The notes beneath the pieces were generated by a model. That model had not been told where the DNA came from. It made no database searches and saw only the letters and a program-made list of their open reading frames with translations. Positions 17,630 through 28,126 of a stretch of DNA of 43,521 nt are shown here, in pieces. Position 1 is the stretch's first letter, and each line of letters opens with the position of its first letter. The DNA comes from Sedimenticola sp. (lineage in GTDB: Bacteria; Pseudomonadota; Gammaproteobacteria; Chromatiales; Chromatiaceae), in assembly GCA_027008705.1 (NCBI GenBank), contig JALVEB010000021.1, positions 1-43,521 on the forward strand. Reading direction: 5' to 3'. The position numbers and the translations under genes were made by a program.

Positions 17630-19170
17630 GCGACCCCGCAGCCACCCCAAGGGCGGAACCGGCGCCTCCCGGCGTGATGGTGATCTTCGGCGCCCACGGC
17701 GACCTCACCAAGCGCAAGCTGTTTCCGGCGCTCTACTACCTGGCGCGCGACGGCCTGCTCGATCCGCGCTTCACCCTGCTCGGCGTCGACCACGTCGACA
17801 GCGACACCGACGCCTACCGCGCCTACCTCGACGAGACCATGGCCGAGTTCCTCGGCGACGCGCTGTCGGCCGATCGCTGGGCCGCGCTGCGCGAGCGCGT
17901 CCACTACCTGCGCGGCGATTTCCTGCAAGACGAATCCTTCCGCGAGCTCGCACAGCGACTCGCGGAGATCACCGATGTCGAGGAGATTCCGGACGACTAT
18001 CTGTTCTACATGGCCACGCCACCGCGTTTCTTCGGCGAGATCGCGCTGCGTCTCGGCCAGGCCGGGCTGGCGCGCGAGGCGGACGGGCGCTGGCGCCGGC
18101 TGGTGGTCGAAAAACCGTTCGGCAGCGATCTGCAATCGGCGCGCGCGCTCAATGCCACGCTGCATGAAGCCTTCGACGAAAGCCAGATCTACCGCATCGA
18201 TCACTACCTCGGCAAGGAAACGGTGCAGAACATCCTGATGTACCGCCTCGCCAACAGCACCGTCGAGCCGATCTGGAACCACCGTTACATCGACCATGTG
18301 CAAATCACCGTCGCCGAGACCGTCGGCGTCGAGAATCGCGCCGGTTACTACGAGCACGCCGGCGCGCTGCGCGACATGGTGCCGAACCACCTGCTCGCGC
18401 TGCTTTCGATCGTCGCGATGGAACCGGCCAACGCGCTCGACGGCGAGGCCATCCGCGATGAACAGGCCAAGGTGCTCAACAGCGTGCGTCCGCTGGAACC
18501 GGAAGAGGTGCTGACCCAGGCGGTGCGCGGCCAATACGGCCCCGGCCACCTCGCCGACGGCACCCCGGTGCCCGGCTATCGCGAGGAACCCGGCGTGGCG
18601 CCCGACTCCAACACCGAAACCTATGTCGCGATGAAGCTGATGATCGACAGCTGGCGCTGGGCCTGCGTGCCGTTCTATCTGCGCACCGGCAAGCGCATGC
18701 GCGGACGCTATACCGAGATCGCGGTGCAGTTCAAGCACGCCCCGAACATGATGTTCAAAGACTCCCTGGTGCGACGCGCCAACATCCCGCCGAACGTGCT
18801 GATCCTGCGCATCCAGCCCGACGAAGGCATCGGCATGTGCTTCAACGCCAAGGTGCCCAACCCGATGCCGCAACTCAGCCAGGTCGAGATGGATTTCAAC
18901 TACGCCGATTACTTCGGCCAGGCGCCGACCACCGGCTACGAAACCCTGATCTACGACTGCCTGTGCGGCGATCCGACGCTGTTCAAGCGCGCCGATGTGA
19001 TCGAGGCCGGCTGGTCACTGGTCGAACCGGTCCTGGATGTCTGGCGCGCGCTGCCGCCGCGCAACTTCCCGAACTACCCGGCCGGCGGCTGGGGTCCGCA
19101 AGAGGCCGAGCGACTGGTGCACGCCGACGGCCGCGGCTGGCGGAAGTGCGCGCACGCGAAGAAGCGCTGA
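17626..19170 (+). CDS. zwf: glucose-6-phosphate 1-dehydrogenase
   Basis: First enzyme of the oxidative pentose phosphate and Entner-Doudoroff routes; it makes 6-phosphogluconolactone and NAD(P)H. The 514-residue length is normal. IFGAHGDLTKRKL is the coenzyme loop (GASGDLAKRK in E. coli), and RIDHYLGKETVQN is the conserved active-site signature with its catalytic His. RTGKRM and IRIQPDEG-like LRIQPDEGI are also seen. The start overlaps the gnd stop. No pgl (lactonase) gene follows, so the lactonase must be elsewhere. Confidence 0.96.
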   Translation: MSDPAATPRAEPAPPGVMVIFGAHGDLTKRKLFPALYYLARDGLLDPRFTLLGVDHVDSDTDAYRAYLDETMAEFLGDALSADRWAALRERVHYLRGDFLQDESFRELAQRLAEITDVEEIPDDYLFYMATPPRFFGEIALRLGQAGLAREADGRWRRLVVEKPFGSDLQSARALNATLHEAFDESQIYRIDHYLGKETVQNILMYRLANSTVEPIWNHRYIDHVQITVAETVGVENRAGYYEHAGALRDMVPNHLLALLSIVAMEPANALDGEAIRDEQAKVLNSVRPLEPEEVLTQAVRGQYGPGHLADGTPVPGYREEPGVAPDSNTETYVAMKLMIDSWRWACVPFYLRTGKRMRGRYTEIAVQFKHAPNMMFKDSLVRRANIPPNVLILRIQPDEGIGMCFNAKVPNPMPQLSQVEMDFNYADYFGQAPTTGYETLIYDCLCGDPTLFKRADVIEAGWSLVEPVLDVWRALPPRNFPNYPAGGWGPQEAERLVHADGRGWRKCAHAKKR

Positions 19171-19173
19171 CCC

Positions 19174-19187
19174 CCTGTTCCGACAGG
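19174..19187. terminator. short hairpin between convergent zwf and cbpM
   Basis: CCTGT-TCCG-ACAGG forms a five-pair stem in the 30-base gap between the two convergent genes. Neither side has a T run, so intrinsic termination is doubtful. Confidence 0.25.
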
Positions 19188-19200
19188 ACTCCGCGGGCGC

Positions 19201-19521
19201 TCAGCACCAGGGGTCGTAACGTCGCAGCCGCGCGCGCAGCCGCTCGATCTCATCGAGCAGCTCCAACGCCAGCGAGGCACCCGCGAGGTTCACGCGCAGA
19301 TCGCGTTGCAGGCGCAGCGCGCGGCGCGCGCGCGCGAGTTGTTCGTGGCTGAACCGCCATTCACGCAGCGTGCGTCCGCGCGGCGCCAGCGCGCCCTCCT
19401 CGACCAACTCGATGATGTACTCGGCATGCACCCCACAGCTTCGACACAGCTCGCCCAGGCTCAGCTCGTCCGCCTCGTCGACCAGCGCGCCACTCAGGGC
19501 CTTCATCAGATCGTTCGCCAT
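19201..19521 (-). CDS. cbpM: CbpA modulator CbpM
   Basis: A 106-residue MerR-like helical protein that binds the J domain of CbpA and blocks its co-chaperone and DNA-binding activity. LSLGELCRSCGVHAEYIIELVEEGAL resembles the MerR-type helix-turn-helix start, and the second half (RRALRLQRDLRVNLAGASLALELLDEIERLRARL) is typical CbpM. It lies three bases after cbpA on the same strand, the usual pairing. A product of the same message would keep CbpA in check. Confidence 0.9.
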   Translation of the reverse strand: MANDLMKALSGALVDEADELSLGELCRSCGVHAEYIIELVEEGALAPRGRTLREWRFSHEQLARARRALRLQRDLRVNLAGASLALELLDEIERLRARLRRYDPWC

Positions 19522-19524
19522 GAT

Positions 19525-20481
19525 TCATACTCCCAGGTGAGCGCGCGGATTGAACGGCAGATGGTCGCGCATGTAACGATAGACTTCCTTCGCCTTCTCA
19601 TCGTCCGCCGGAGGCAGGGCGATCTCCAGCTCGACGTAGAAATCCCCCGGCTGTTTGGCCGGAATCCCGCGCCCCTTCAGACGCAGCTTGCGCCCGTTCT
19701 TCGAGTTCGGCGGGATACGCAGGTCCACCGGCCCATCCGGGGTCGGCACCTTGACCGTCGCGCCGAGCGCCGCCTCCCACGGCGCCACCGGCAGGGTCAG
19801 GTAAACATCCTTGCCCTGCACGCGATAGAACGGATGCGGGTTGAAGGCGATCTCCAGGTACAGGTCGCCGGGCTCGCCGCCGCCCATGCCCGGGTTGCCC
19901 TGACCCGCGAGCCGGATCTGCTGGCCCTCCTTGACACCCTTCGGGATACGCACGTTCAGGCTGCGCTGCTTCATGCGCACTCGACCGTCGGGCCCCAGCT
20001 CTTCGACGCCCAGGGTAATGACCTTGGTCGCGCCCCGATAGGCGTCATCAAGATCGATATGGATCCGCGCGCGCTGATCCGAGCCGCGCATGCGGAACCC
20101 CCCGGCGCCACCCGCCGCGCCGCCGGCGCGACGACCGCGCTGACCGAACAACGATTCGAAGAAATCGCTGTAGGCCGCGGCGTCGTCGCTGGTGAAACCG
20201 CCGCCACCGAAATCGAAACCGCCGGCGCCCCAGTCCGGCGGCGGACGGAAATCCTGGCCCGCCTGCCAGTTGGCGCCGAGCTGATCGTAAGCCTCGCGCT
20301 TCTCCGGATCTTTCAGCACCTCATAGGCCTCGCCGACCTCCTTGAAACGCGCTTCGGCATCCGGCTCCTTGCTGACATCGGGATGATACTTGCGCGCCAG
20401 CTTGCGATAGGCCCGCTTGATCTCATCCTGGGTCGCCTTTTCATCGACACCGAGAATCTTGTAATAGTCTTTGTATTCCAT
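19525..20481 (-). CDS. cbpA: DnaJ-family co-chaperone / curved DNA-binding protein CbpA
   Basis: A 318-residue class II J protein. The J domain (residues 4-70) has [19 protein letters not shown], the HPD triad in KYHPDVSKE and the usual helix IV. A Gly/Phe-rich linker follows ([10 protein letters not shown]), then two C-terminal substrate-binding beta domains ([40 protein letters not shown]). There is no zinc finger, which separates it from DnaJ. It stimulates the DnaK ATPase and can bind curved DNA. The next gene, cbpM, encodes its inhibitor. Confidence 0.94.
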   Translation of the reverse strand: MEYKDYYKILGVDEKATQDEIKRAYRKLARKYHPDVSKEPDAEARFKEVGEAYEVLKDPEKREAYDQLGANWQAGQDFRPPPDWGAGGFDFGGGGFTSDDAAAYSDFFESLFGQRGRRAGGAAGGAGGFRMRGSDQRARIHIDLDDAYRGATKVITLGVEELGPDGRVRMKQRSLNVRIPKGVKEGQQIRLAGQGNPGMGGGEPGDLYLEIAFNPHPFYRVQGKDVYLTLPVAPWEAALGATVKVPTPDGPVDLRIPPNSKNGRKLRLKGRGIPAKQPGDFYVELEIALPPADDEKAKEVYRYMRDHLPFNPRAHLGV

Positions 20482-20570
20482 TCGGTTTCCACCTGTCTGA
20501 ACATCGGTTGACGTCGCTTGCCGCGACGGCCCGGCATGCGGCGACTAATCTGGGGGCTGGACGACGAAAT

Positions 20571-21437
20571 TCAAGGGGTCGGCGCCGGGCGCGCCGGTTT
20601 CGTCACGACATGAGCACCGACGTAGCCCTGGGCGCGCAGCCTCAGGGCGATACGCCCGGCCTCGCGCGCGTCACGCACCGGGCCGATGCGAACCCGATGC
20701 AGGCCGCCGACCGCATCATCGCTGATGCGTACCCACGCGTCGCGCGCCAGCCGGCGGTCGAGCTCGCGCCGCAGTCGTTCGGCGTTGCTCCGCTCGCGGA
20801 AGGCTCCGACCTGAATCCAGGCGCCCATCGCCGCTGCCGGCGTGCCGGCGTCTTCCGCGCGGCCTTGCGCGCGCGCCCATTCCCGCGGATCGATCGCGAT
20901 CACCTCGACCGGCGCGGTGCCCTTCGCGGCCATGCCGAGCTTGTGCGCGGCGGCATAGGAGAGATCGATGATGCGACCCTCGTGAAACGGCCCCCGATCG
21001 TTGACCTTGACGATCACCCGGCGGCCGTTCTCGAGATTGCGCACCTCGACATAGGTCGGCAACGGCAGGCGCTTGTGCGCGGCGGTCATCTTCAACAAGT
21101 CATAGGGCTCGCCGCTGCTGGTGCGGCGACCGTGAAACTTGGTTCCGTACCACGAGGCGATGCCCCGCTCGCGATAGCCCTTCGCGGAATCCATGACTTG
21201 GTAGGTCTTGCCGAACACCTGGTAACTCGGTGGATTGCCATAGCGGCTGCGCGGCTCGACCCGGGGCACCGCGTCATGCACCCCGGAGAGGTCGACCGGC
21301 CCGGGTGGCGCGCCATCGGCCACCCCGTCCGGCTTCGGGGAACCGCAGCCGCCGAGCGCAAGCCCCAGCGCCACGGCGGCGCAGGCCAGACTCATCGCCG
21401 CGCGCCGCTCAGTCGCTTGCCGTATCCTGTCGTTCAT
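20571..21437 (-). CDS. rlpA: septal/rod lytic transglycosylase-like lipoprotein RlpA
   Basis: A 288-residue outer-membrane lipoprotein candidate. The signal ends in a LGGC lipobox (Cys about 31). Residues 85-185 are the double-psi beta-barrel with GIASWYGTKFHGRRTSSGE and VKVNDRGPF, the catalytic region of RlpA enzymes that cut naked glycan strands. The last 75 residues are a SPOR domain (AWIQVGAFRERSNAERL). The start ATG at 21437 has GGGAGCGG upstream and overlaps the end of mltB by 29 bases; an internal ATG at 21395 would avoid the overlap but has a weaker site. Last gene of the elongasome cluster. Confidence 0.92.
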   Translation of the reverse strand: MNDRIRQATERRAAMSLACAAVALGLALGGCGSPKPDGVADGAPPGPVDLSGVHDAVPRVEPRSRYGNPPSYQVFGKTYQVMDSAKGYRERGIASWYGTKFHGRRTSSGEPYDLLKMTAAHKRLPLPTYVEVRNLENGRRVIVKVNDRGPFHEGRIIDLSYAAAHKLGMAAKGTAPVEVIAIDPREWARAQGRAEDAGTPAAAMGAWIQVGAFRERSNAERLRRELDRRLARDAWVRISDDAVGGLHRVRIGPVRDAREAGRIALRLRAQGYVGAHVVTKPARPAPTP

Positions 21438-22434
21438 GCATCCGCTCCCGTATGCGCTCGCTCAACTGGTGGACCGCCATCGCATAGAGCTTGCTGTGAT
21501 TGTAGCGCGTTATCACATAGAAATTGTCGAAACCCAGCCAGTGCTCGACCCCGTCCGGCTGTTCCAGCGCGACCACGGCGCCGCGCGCGCGCGGCCCGAC
21601 GCCGGGCGGCAGCCCGACCCCGCGCGCACTGAAGCGCGCCAACGGGATACTCGGCTTCAGCTCGTCGGACGCCGCTGCCGGAACCTGTCCGGGCTTCAGC
21701 TTCAATGCCACCGGCCCGCCGGGACGCCAGCCATGGCGCGCGAAGTAGTTCGCGACACTGCCGATGACATCGGCGCTGGAATGCAGCAGATCGCGCCTGC
21801 CGTCACCGTCGAAGTCCACCGCGTAGGCGCGGTAGCTGCTCGGGATGAACTGCGGCATCCCCATCGCCCCGGCATAGGAACCGAGCGTGGCCCGTGGATC
21901 CAGGCCCTCGTCGTGTAGCAGTTGCAGGAACTCGTCCAGCTCGCGGGCGAAGAAGGCGGCGCGTTTCGGGTAGGCGAAGGCGAGCGTGGCGAGGGCATCG
22001 ATCACCCGGTAGCCGCCGGCGCGGCGGCCATAATAGGTTTCGACGCCGAGGATCGCGGTGACGATGTGCGGGGGCACGCCCCACTTGCGCTCGGCCTGCT
22101 CCAGCAAGCGCCGGTGCTCGCGCCAGAAACGCACCCCGGCGTCGATGCGCGCGGGCTGGAGAAAGATCTTGCGGTAACGATACCAGGGCATGCCTTCGGC
22201 GGGCCGGTTCATCGCATCGATGATGGATTTCTGGTAACGCGCCTGCTTCAGCAGGCTTTTGAGCTCGCGCGCGTCCCAGCCATGCCGCGCGGCGACGCGC
22301 GTGGCGAAGCGTTCGATCGCTTGCGACCAGTTCGCGGGCGGCTTCGCCGGCGCCGGCGGCGGCGCTTCCCGCGCAAGCGCCGCGACGGTAAGGGAAACGA
22401 GAGCGAACAATGGGATGAAGGTACGACGGAACAT
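21409..22434 (-). CDS. mltB: membrane-bound lytic murein transglycosylase B family
   Basis: A 341-residue family 3 lytic transglycosylase that cleaves peptidoglycan to 1,6-anhydro products in the periplasm. It starts with a signal peptide (FIPLFALVSLTVAALA) but I see no lipobox Cys, so it may be soluble. The catalytic Glu is in ILGVETYYG; AGAMGMPQFIPSSYRAYAVDFDGDGRRDL is the family signature. ATG 22434 places the signal peptide at the N-terminus. Sits between mrdB and rlpA in the usual cell-wall cluster; its 3' end overlaps the rlpA start. Confidence 0.93.
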   Translation of the reverse strand: MFRRTFIPLFALVSLTVAALAREAPPPAPAKPPANWSQAIERFATRVAARHGWDARELKSLLKQARYQKSIIDAMNRPAEGMPWYRYRKIFLQPARIDAGVRFWREHRRLLEQAERKWGVPPHIVTAILGVETYYGRRAGGYRVIDALATLAFAYPKRAAFFARELDEFLQLLHDEGLDPRATLGSYAGAMGMPQFIPSSYRAYAVDFDGDGRRDLLHSSADVIGSVANYFARHGWRPGGPVALKLKPGQVPAAASDELKPSIPLARFSARGVGLPPGVGPRARGAVVALEQPDGVEHWLGFDNFYVITRYNHSKLYAMAVHQLSERIRERMHERQDTASD

Positions 22435-22442
22435 GCCAACCT

Positions 22443-23585
22443 CTATTGTGGGAGCAGTTTGCGATGGGTATGGATCGACATCAGGATGCCGAGTCCGGCG
22501 CTCAGCGTCAGCAGCGAGGTGCCGCCGAAACTGATGAAGGGCAACGGCACCCCGACCACCGGCAACAGGCCGGTGACCATGCCGGTATTGACGAACAGAT
22601 AGACGAACAGCACCAGCGACAAGGACCCGGCGAGCAGCCGACTGTAGCTGTCCTGCGCCTCGGTGGCGATATACAGGCCGCGCAGGATCACGAACAGGAA
22701 CAGCGCCATCAGGGCGAGGATGCCGGCCAGCCCGAGCTCCTCGCCGATCACCGCGAAGATGAAATCGGTGGTGCGCTCCGGCAGGAACTCCAGGTGCGAC
22801 TGGGTACCGTTCAGGAAGCCCTTGCCCCACAAGCCACCCGAGCCGATCGCGATCTTCGACTGGATGATATGGTAACCGGCGCCGAGCGGATCCTGTTCTG
22901 GATCGAGGAAGGTCAGCACGCGCTGCTTCTGGTAATCACGCATCAGGAACAGCCAGGCCAGCGGCGCGATCGCGGCCAGCGCGGCCCCGAGTCCGAGGAT
23001 CAGCTTCCAACTGACGCCGGCGAGAAACAGCACGAAGACCCCGGCGCTGGCGACCAGCAGCGCGGTGCCCAGATCCGGTTCCTTGGCGATCAGCAGCACC
23101 GGAACCAGCACCAGCAAGGTCGCGATGGCCAGATCTTTCCATCCCGGCGGCAGCGGGTGTCTGGAAAAGTACCAGGCCATCATCATCGGCACCGTGGTCT
23201 TGGCGAACTCGGCCGGCTGAAAGCGGCCGATGCCCAGATCCAGCCAGCGTTGCGCGCCCTTGCCGACATGCCCGAACACCAGCACCGCGACCAGCATCGC
23301 GATCACCGCCAGGTACAGCCAAGGGGTCCAGCGCCGCAGCCGTTGCGGCGGGATCTGCGCGAAAACGAAAAGCGCCGTCAGGGCCGCGCCGATGCGCGCC
23401 ATCTGGGCCTCGACGCGCACCCAGCTGCCATCGGAGGCGCTGTACAACACCGCGAGTCCGACGGCATACAGCAACAACAGGCCGATCAGCAATGGCAGGT
23501 CGATATGCAGGCCGGCGAGCAGGCCCTGACGCTTGTTCGGATCGCTGGGCGGCAACGCGCTGCGCCCGGTTCGCACCGCGCTCAT
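22443..23585 (-). CDS. mrdB: rod-shape SEDS glycosyltransferase RodA
   Basis: The 380-residue multispanning SEDS protein that polymerises glycan strands during cell elongation with PBP2. About ten hydrophobic segments are visible. Typical blocks are KGAQRWLDLG followed by FQPAEFAK, KEPDLGTALL, DPEQDPLGAGYHIIQSKIAIGSGGLWGKGF, and the C-terminal GVPLPFISFGGTSLLT. The ATG overlaps the mrdA stop by four bases. Confidence 0.97.
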   Translation of the reverse strand: MSAVRTGRSALPPSDPNKRQGLLAGLHIDLPLLIGLLLLYAVGLAVLYSASDGSWVRVEAQMARIGAALTALFVFAQIPPQRLRRWTPWLYLAVIAMLVAVLVFGHVGKGAQRWLDLGIGRFQPAEFAKTTVPMMMAWYFSRHPLPPGWKDLAIATLLVLVPVLLIAKEPDLGTALLVASAGVFVLFLAGVSWKLILGLGAALAAIAPLAWLFLMRDYQKQRVLTFLDPEQDPLGAGYHIIQSKIAIGSGGLWGKGFLNGTQSHLEFLPERTTDFIFAVIGEELGLAGILALMALFLFVILRGLYIATEAQDSYSRLLAGSLSLVLFVYLFVNTGMVTGLLPVVGVPLPFISFGGTSLLTLSAGLGILMSIHTHRKLLPQ

Positions 23586-25441
23586 GGTTTCTTGCCGGCG
23601 GCCGCCGGCCGCTTTCCGAGCAGGTAGTAGTCCATGATCGCTTTCGCGATCGGCGCCGCCACCGAGCCGCCATGCCCGCCGTTCTCCACCAACACCGCGA
23701 CCGCGATGCGCGGCGCCTCCAGCGGCGCGAAGGCGATGAACAGGGCGTGATCCCGGTTCTTCTTCGAGACCTTCCTGGCATCGTAGGATTCATCCTGCTT
23801 GACCGTGAACACCTGCGCGGTGCCGGTTTTTCCGGCGAGCCGGTAATCGGGGTTGCGCAGCCTTCGCGCGGTGCCGTGACGACCCTCGATGACATGGTTC
23901 ATCGCCATGCGAATGTCACTCCAGTGTTGCGGGTCGCCGACCGGCACCGCATGCGCGACGATCGGCGTCTCGCGCGCGGCGGCGCCTTCGCCGGCGGACA
24001 CCGAGGCGACGATACGCGGCTCGATGCGCAGCCCGTTGGTGGCGATCACGCCGACCGCGCTGGCCAGCTGTAGCGGGGTCGCCAGAAAATAGCCCTGGCC
24101 GATCCCCATGATCAAGGTCTCGCCGGGAAACCACACCTGCTTGCGCGCCTTGCGCTTCCATTCGCGCGACGGCAGGATGCCACGCCGCTCGCCGGGCAGG
24201 TCGATGCCGGTGCGCTGGCCGAAACCGAAGCGGGCGAGCCAGTCGTGCAGGCGGTCGATGCCGAGGGTATGAGCAAGATCATAGTAATAGACATCGCAGG
24301 ATTCGGTGATCGCCTTGTCCATGTCGACCTTGCCGTGCCCCCAGCGCTTCCAGTCGCGGTATTTGTGCGACTGCTTCGGCAACTGGTAGTAGCCCGGGCA
24401 GAATTTGGTGTCATCGAAACGGATCACGCCGGTCTCGAGACCGCCCAGTCCGATGAACGGCTTCACCGTCGAGCCGGGCGGGTACTGGCCGCGCATCGCG
24501 CGATCGAACAGCGGCTTGTCCGGCGACGATCGCAAGGCCTTGTAGTCCTTGAAGCTGATGCCCTCGACGAACAGGTTGGCGTCGAAGCCGGGCTTGCTGA
24601 CCATCGCCAACACGCCGCCGGTATTCGGATCGATCGCCACCGCCGCGCCGTTGTGGTCGCCGAAGGCCTGCATCGCGATCCGCTGCAACTCGATGTCGAG
24701 AAACAGGGTCAGATCCTTTCCCGGCACCGGCGGCTGGCGGTTCAACACGCGCACGACGCGCCCTCGCGCGTTGACCTCGACCTGCTCGAACCCGACCTTG
24801 CCGTGCAATACCTCCTCCCAGGATTTCTCGATGCCGGTCTTGCCGATGTGCGAGGTACCGGCGTAGTTCACCGGATCGATCGCCTTCAGTTCGGCCTCAT
24901 TGATGCGGCCGACATAACCGAGCACATGCGCGGTCTCCTCCGGGTAGGGATATTCGCGCAGCAGTTTGGCCTCGATCTCGACCCCGGGGAAGCGGTGTCG
25001 GTTGACCGCGAAGGCGGCCACCTCCTCCTCGCTCAGGCGGGTGCGGATCGGAATGCTGTCGAAACGGCGCTTGTGTTTTCGCTGACGCTGGAAACGCGCC
25101 AGGTCTTCCTTGCCGATCGGCAGGATGCGCGCCAGCCGGGCCAGCGTATCATCGAGATCCGGCACCCGCTCGGGCACGATCTCGAGACTGAAGGACGGCA
25201 GATTGTGCGCCAGGATCACGCCATTGCGGTCACGAATCAGGCCGCGCGTCGGCGCGATCGGGAGCAACTTCAGGCGGTTCTCGCGCGACTCGGTGATGAA
25301 TTCGTCGTGATGCAACACCTGCAGCCACGTCAGCCGCACCACCACCACCGCCAACGAGGCGATCACCAATCCCGCCGCCGCCAGCGCGCGGTTGGTGAAG
25401 ATCCGCTGCTCGCGACGGACGTCCTTCAGCGTCTGGTGCAT
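23582..25441 (-). CDS. mrdA: penicillin-binding protein 2
   Basis: The elongation-specific transpeptidase, a 619-residue class B PBP anchored by one N-terminal helix (residues 17-40, NRALAAAGLVIASLAVVVV). The active-site motifs are PPGSTVKPF (S-x-x-K), SCD in ESCDVYYYDLA (the S-x-N equivalent) and KTGTAQVF. The pedestal region lies at 60-230. I chose ATG 25441 (MHQTLKDVRREQRIFTNR), four bases after the mreD stop; the frame is open to 25513 without family-like sequence. Partner of RodA downstream. Confidence 0.97.
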   Translation of the reverse strand: MHQTLKDVRREQRIFTNRALAAAGLVIASLAVVVVRLTWLQVLHHDEFITESRENRLKLLPIAPTRGLIRDRNGVILAHNLPSFSLEIVPERVPDLDDTLARLARILPIGKEDLARFQRQRKHKRRFDSIPIRTRLSEEEVAAFAVNRHRFPGVEIEAKLLREYPYPEETAHVLGYVGRINEAELKAIDPVNYAGTSHIGKTGIEKSWEEVLHGKVGFEQVEVNARGRVVRVLNRQPPVPGKDLTLFLDIELQRIAMQAFGDHNGAAVAIDPNTGGVLAMVSKPGFDANLFVEGISFKDYKALRSSPDKPLFDRAMRGQYPPGSTVKPFIGLGGLETGVIRFDDTKFCPGYYQLPKQSHKYRDWKRWGHGKVDMDKAITESCDVYYYDLAHTLGIDRLHDWLARFGFGQRTGIDLPGERRGILPSREWKRKARKQVWFPGETLIMGIGQGYFLATPLQLASAVGVIATNGLRIEPRIVASVSAGEGAAARETPIVAHAVPVGDPQHWSDIRMAMNHVIEGRHGTARRLRNPDYRLAGKTGTAQVFTVKQDESYDARKVSKKNRDHALFIAFAPLEAPRIAVAVLVENGGHGGSVAAPIAKAIMDYYLLGKRPAAAGKKP

Positions 25442-25445
25442 CCCC

Positions 25446-25922
25446 TCAACCCACGCGGAAGCGGCGGCGCAGATCGCGCAGGATGATATACACCCACGGC
25501 CACAGCAACGCACCGACCAATGTGCCCGACCAGTACATCCACGGCGCCGGGTTGTTCGAGGTGATCGCGACGATCCACAACGAAAGCAGTTTCTCGATCA
25601 GCAACAACACCGCCACCGCGGCCATCTGTTGGTAACGCGGCATCACCCGGATGCGACGATGCAGGGTCACGGTGACGAAGGCCACCAAGGCCAGCGCCAG
25701 CGCGTGCTGACCGAGCAGCGCGCCGGTGAGCACATCGACGAACAGTCCGAGCAGCCAGCCGCCGAGCACGCCGACCCGCTCCGGCAGCGCGATGCACCAG
25801 TAGATCAGCACCAGCGTGTACCATTGCGGCCGGAACGGACGCGCCCACTCCGGCAACGGCATCACCGCCAGCAGCAGCGCCACCGCGAAACTTGCGAGGA
25901 TGACCAACCCGCCCTGTTTCAT
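25446..25922 (-). CDS. mreD: rod-shape-determining protein MreD
   Basis: A 158-residue inner-membrane protein with about five hydrophobic segments. WARPFRPQWYTLVLIYWCIALPERVGVLGGWLLGLFVDVLTG is a family-typical stretch, given here only in outline: residues 30-65 hold the PQW-YW-LP pattern. It links MreB filaments to the wall-building enzymes with MreC. ATG 25922 overlaps the mreC stop (ATGA). Confidence 0.93.
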   Translation of the reverse strand: MKQGGLVILASFAVALLLAVMPLPEWARPFRPQWYTLVLIYWCIALPERVGVLGGWLLGLFVDVLTGALLGQHALALALVAFVTVTLHRRIRVMPRYQQMAAVAVLLLIEKLLSLWIVAITSNNPAPWMYWSGTLVGALLWPWVYIILRDLRRRFRVG

Positions 25923-26800
25923 GAGCCGGCTCCCAAGGGAGGCGAGGCTTCCTCTTTCGACGTGACGCCGGTGAGGTTTTGATCGTGCGACCACACCAAC
26001 AGCACCTCGTGCACCCGGTCGAGGTGCGCCAACGGGCGCGCGACCACCTCGGCGAACGGCTCGCCGGGCTGGTGGGTGACCGAAACCACCTCGGCCACCG
26101 GATAGCCGGGCGGGAAACGACCGCCGAGACCGGAAGTGACGAGGCGGTCGCCGACCCGGATATCGGCATTGTTCGGCAGGTGCGGGATCTTCAGCCGGTC
26201 GATGATGCCGGTGCCGACCGCGATGCCGCGCAGCCCGTTGCGCAGTACCTGCACCGGCAGCGCATGGCTGCTGTCGGTGATCAACACCACGATGGAGTTG
26301 ACCGCGTTGACCTGGGTGACCTGGCCCATCACCGCATCGGCATCGAGCACCGGCTGGCCGCGAAACAGCTTGGAGCGCCGCCCCTTGTCGATCAGGATCT
26401 GCTGCTTGAACGGATCGAGATCAACACCGACGAGCTCGGCGATCAGCACCCGGTCGCCGATCTTGTACGAGGAATCGAGCAGGTCGCGCAAGCGCATGTT
26501 TTCCGCCTGCAACGCGTCGAACTGTTGCAACCGCGCCTTCAACTTGAGGTTGCCGCGACGCAGTCTGTCGTTTTCTTCCAACAGGGCATTCCGCGAGGCG
26601 AAGGTTTCGGAAACCCAGCCTCCGAGCCGTGTCGGCAGATCCGCCAGGGCCTGGATCGGCAGCACGACCAGGCTCAGCGCCTCGCGCATGCGTTGCAGGC
26701 GGCTGCCGTTGTGGTCGGCGATCATCAGCCCGGTCGACAGCAGTATCGCAATCGCCAGCCGCGCGCTCGCCGATCCGCCTTGGGTGAATATCGGTTTTAT
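25919..26800 (-). CDS. mreC: rod-shape-determining protein MreC, probable ATA start
   Basis: MreC is a periplasmic scaffold that activates PBP2. Later motifs are a coiled coil (LLEENDRLRRGNLKLKARL), GQPVLDADAVMGQV and LGGRFPPGYPVAEV. The first in-frame ATG, at 26725, would leave out the membrane anchor. Reading upstream, the frame gives KPIFTQGG and then a hydrophobic helix (ARLAIAILLSTGLMI), the normal MreC N-terminus that begins MKPIF in related proteins. The codon in the Met position is ATA (26798-26800), with GGAGGT seven bases before it. No ATG, GTG or TTG lies between that site and the in-frame stop at 26831. From ATA the protein is 293 residues. Confidence 0.85.
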   Translation of the reverse strand: MKPIFTQGGSASARLAIAILLSTGLMIADHNGSRLQRMREALSLVVLPIQALADLPTRLGGWVSETFASRNALLEENDRLRRGNLKLKARLQQFDALQAENMRLRDLLDSSYKIGDRVLIAELVGVDLDPFKQQILIDKGRRSKLFRGQPVLDADAVMGQVTQVNAVNSIVVLITDSSHALPVQVLRNGLRGIAVGTGIIDRLKIPHLPNNADIRVGDRLVTSGLGGRFPPGYPVAEVVSVTHQPGEPFAEVVARPLAHLDRVHEVLLVWSHDQNLTGVTSKEEASPPLGAGS

Positions 26801-26830
26801 GGCGACAACCTCCGCGCCAGGGGAGCGGGA

Positions 26831-27993
<1,163 letters not shown>

Positions 27994-28005
27994 GGAAAGC
28001 TTCGG

Positions 28006-28036
28006 CGTAGCCCGGCGGATCGAGGGACTCCGCCGG
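28006..28036. repeat. REP-like hairpin between radA and mreB
   Basis: CGTAGCCCGGCGGA followed by TCCGCCGG gives an eight-pair stem (28012-28019 with 28029-28036). The GTAG-CC lead resembles the ends of the R1 repeats, but the inner sequence differs, so membership is uncertain. Confidence 0.4.
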
Positions 28037-28126
28037 AAACCGCGATCAAGTGTCGCAAAATGCCGACATGGGCCACTGAAACCACATGCGCGGCGCCAAG
28101 CAAGCGCGACCATCCGGCGCCTTCCC

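Noticed and set aside
23492-24073. Open frames antisense to mrdA and mrdB
   Set aside because: Shadows of GC-rich coding sequence; both sense genes are clear.
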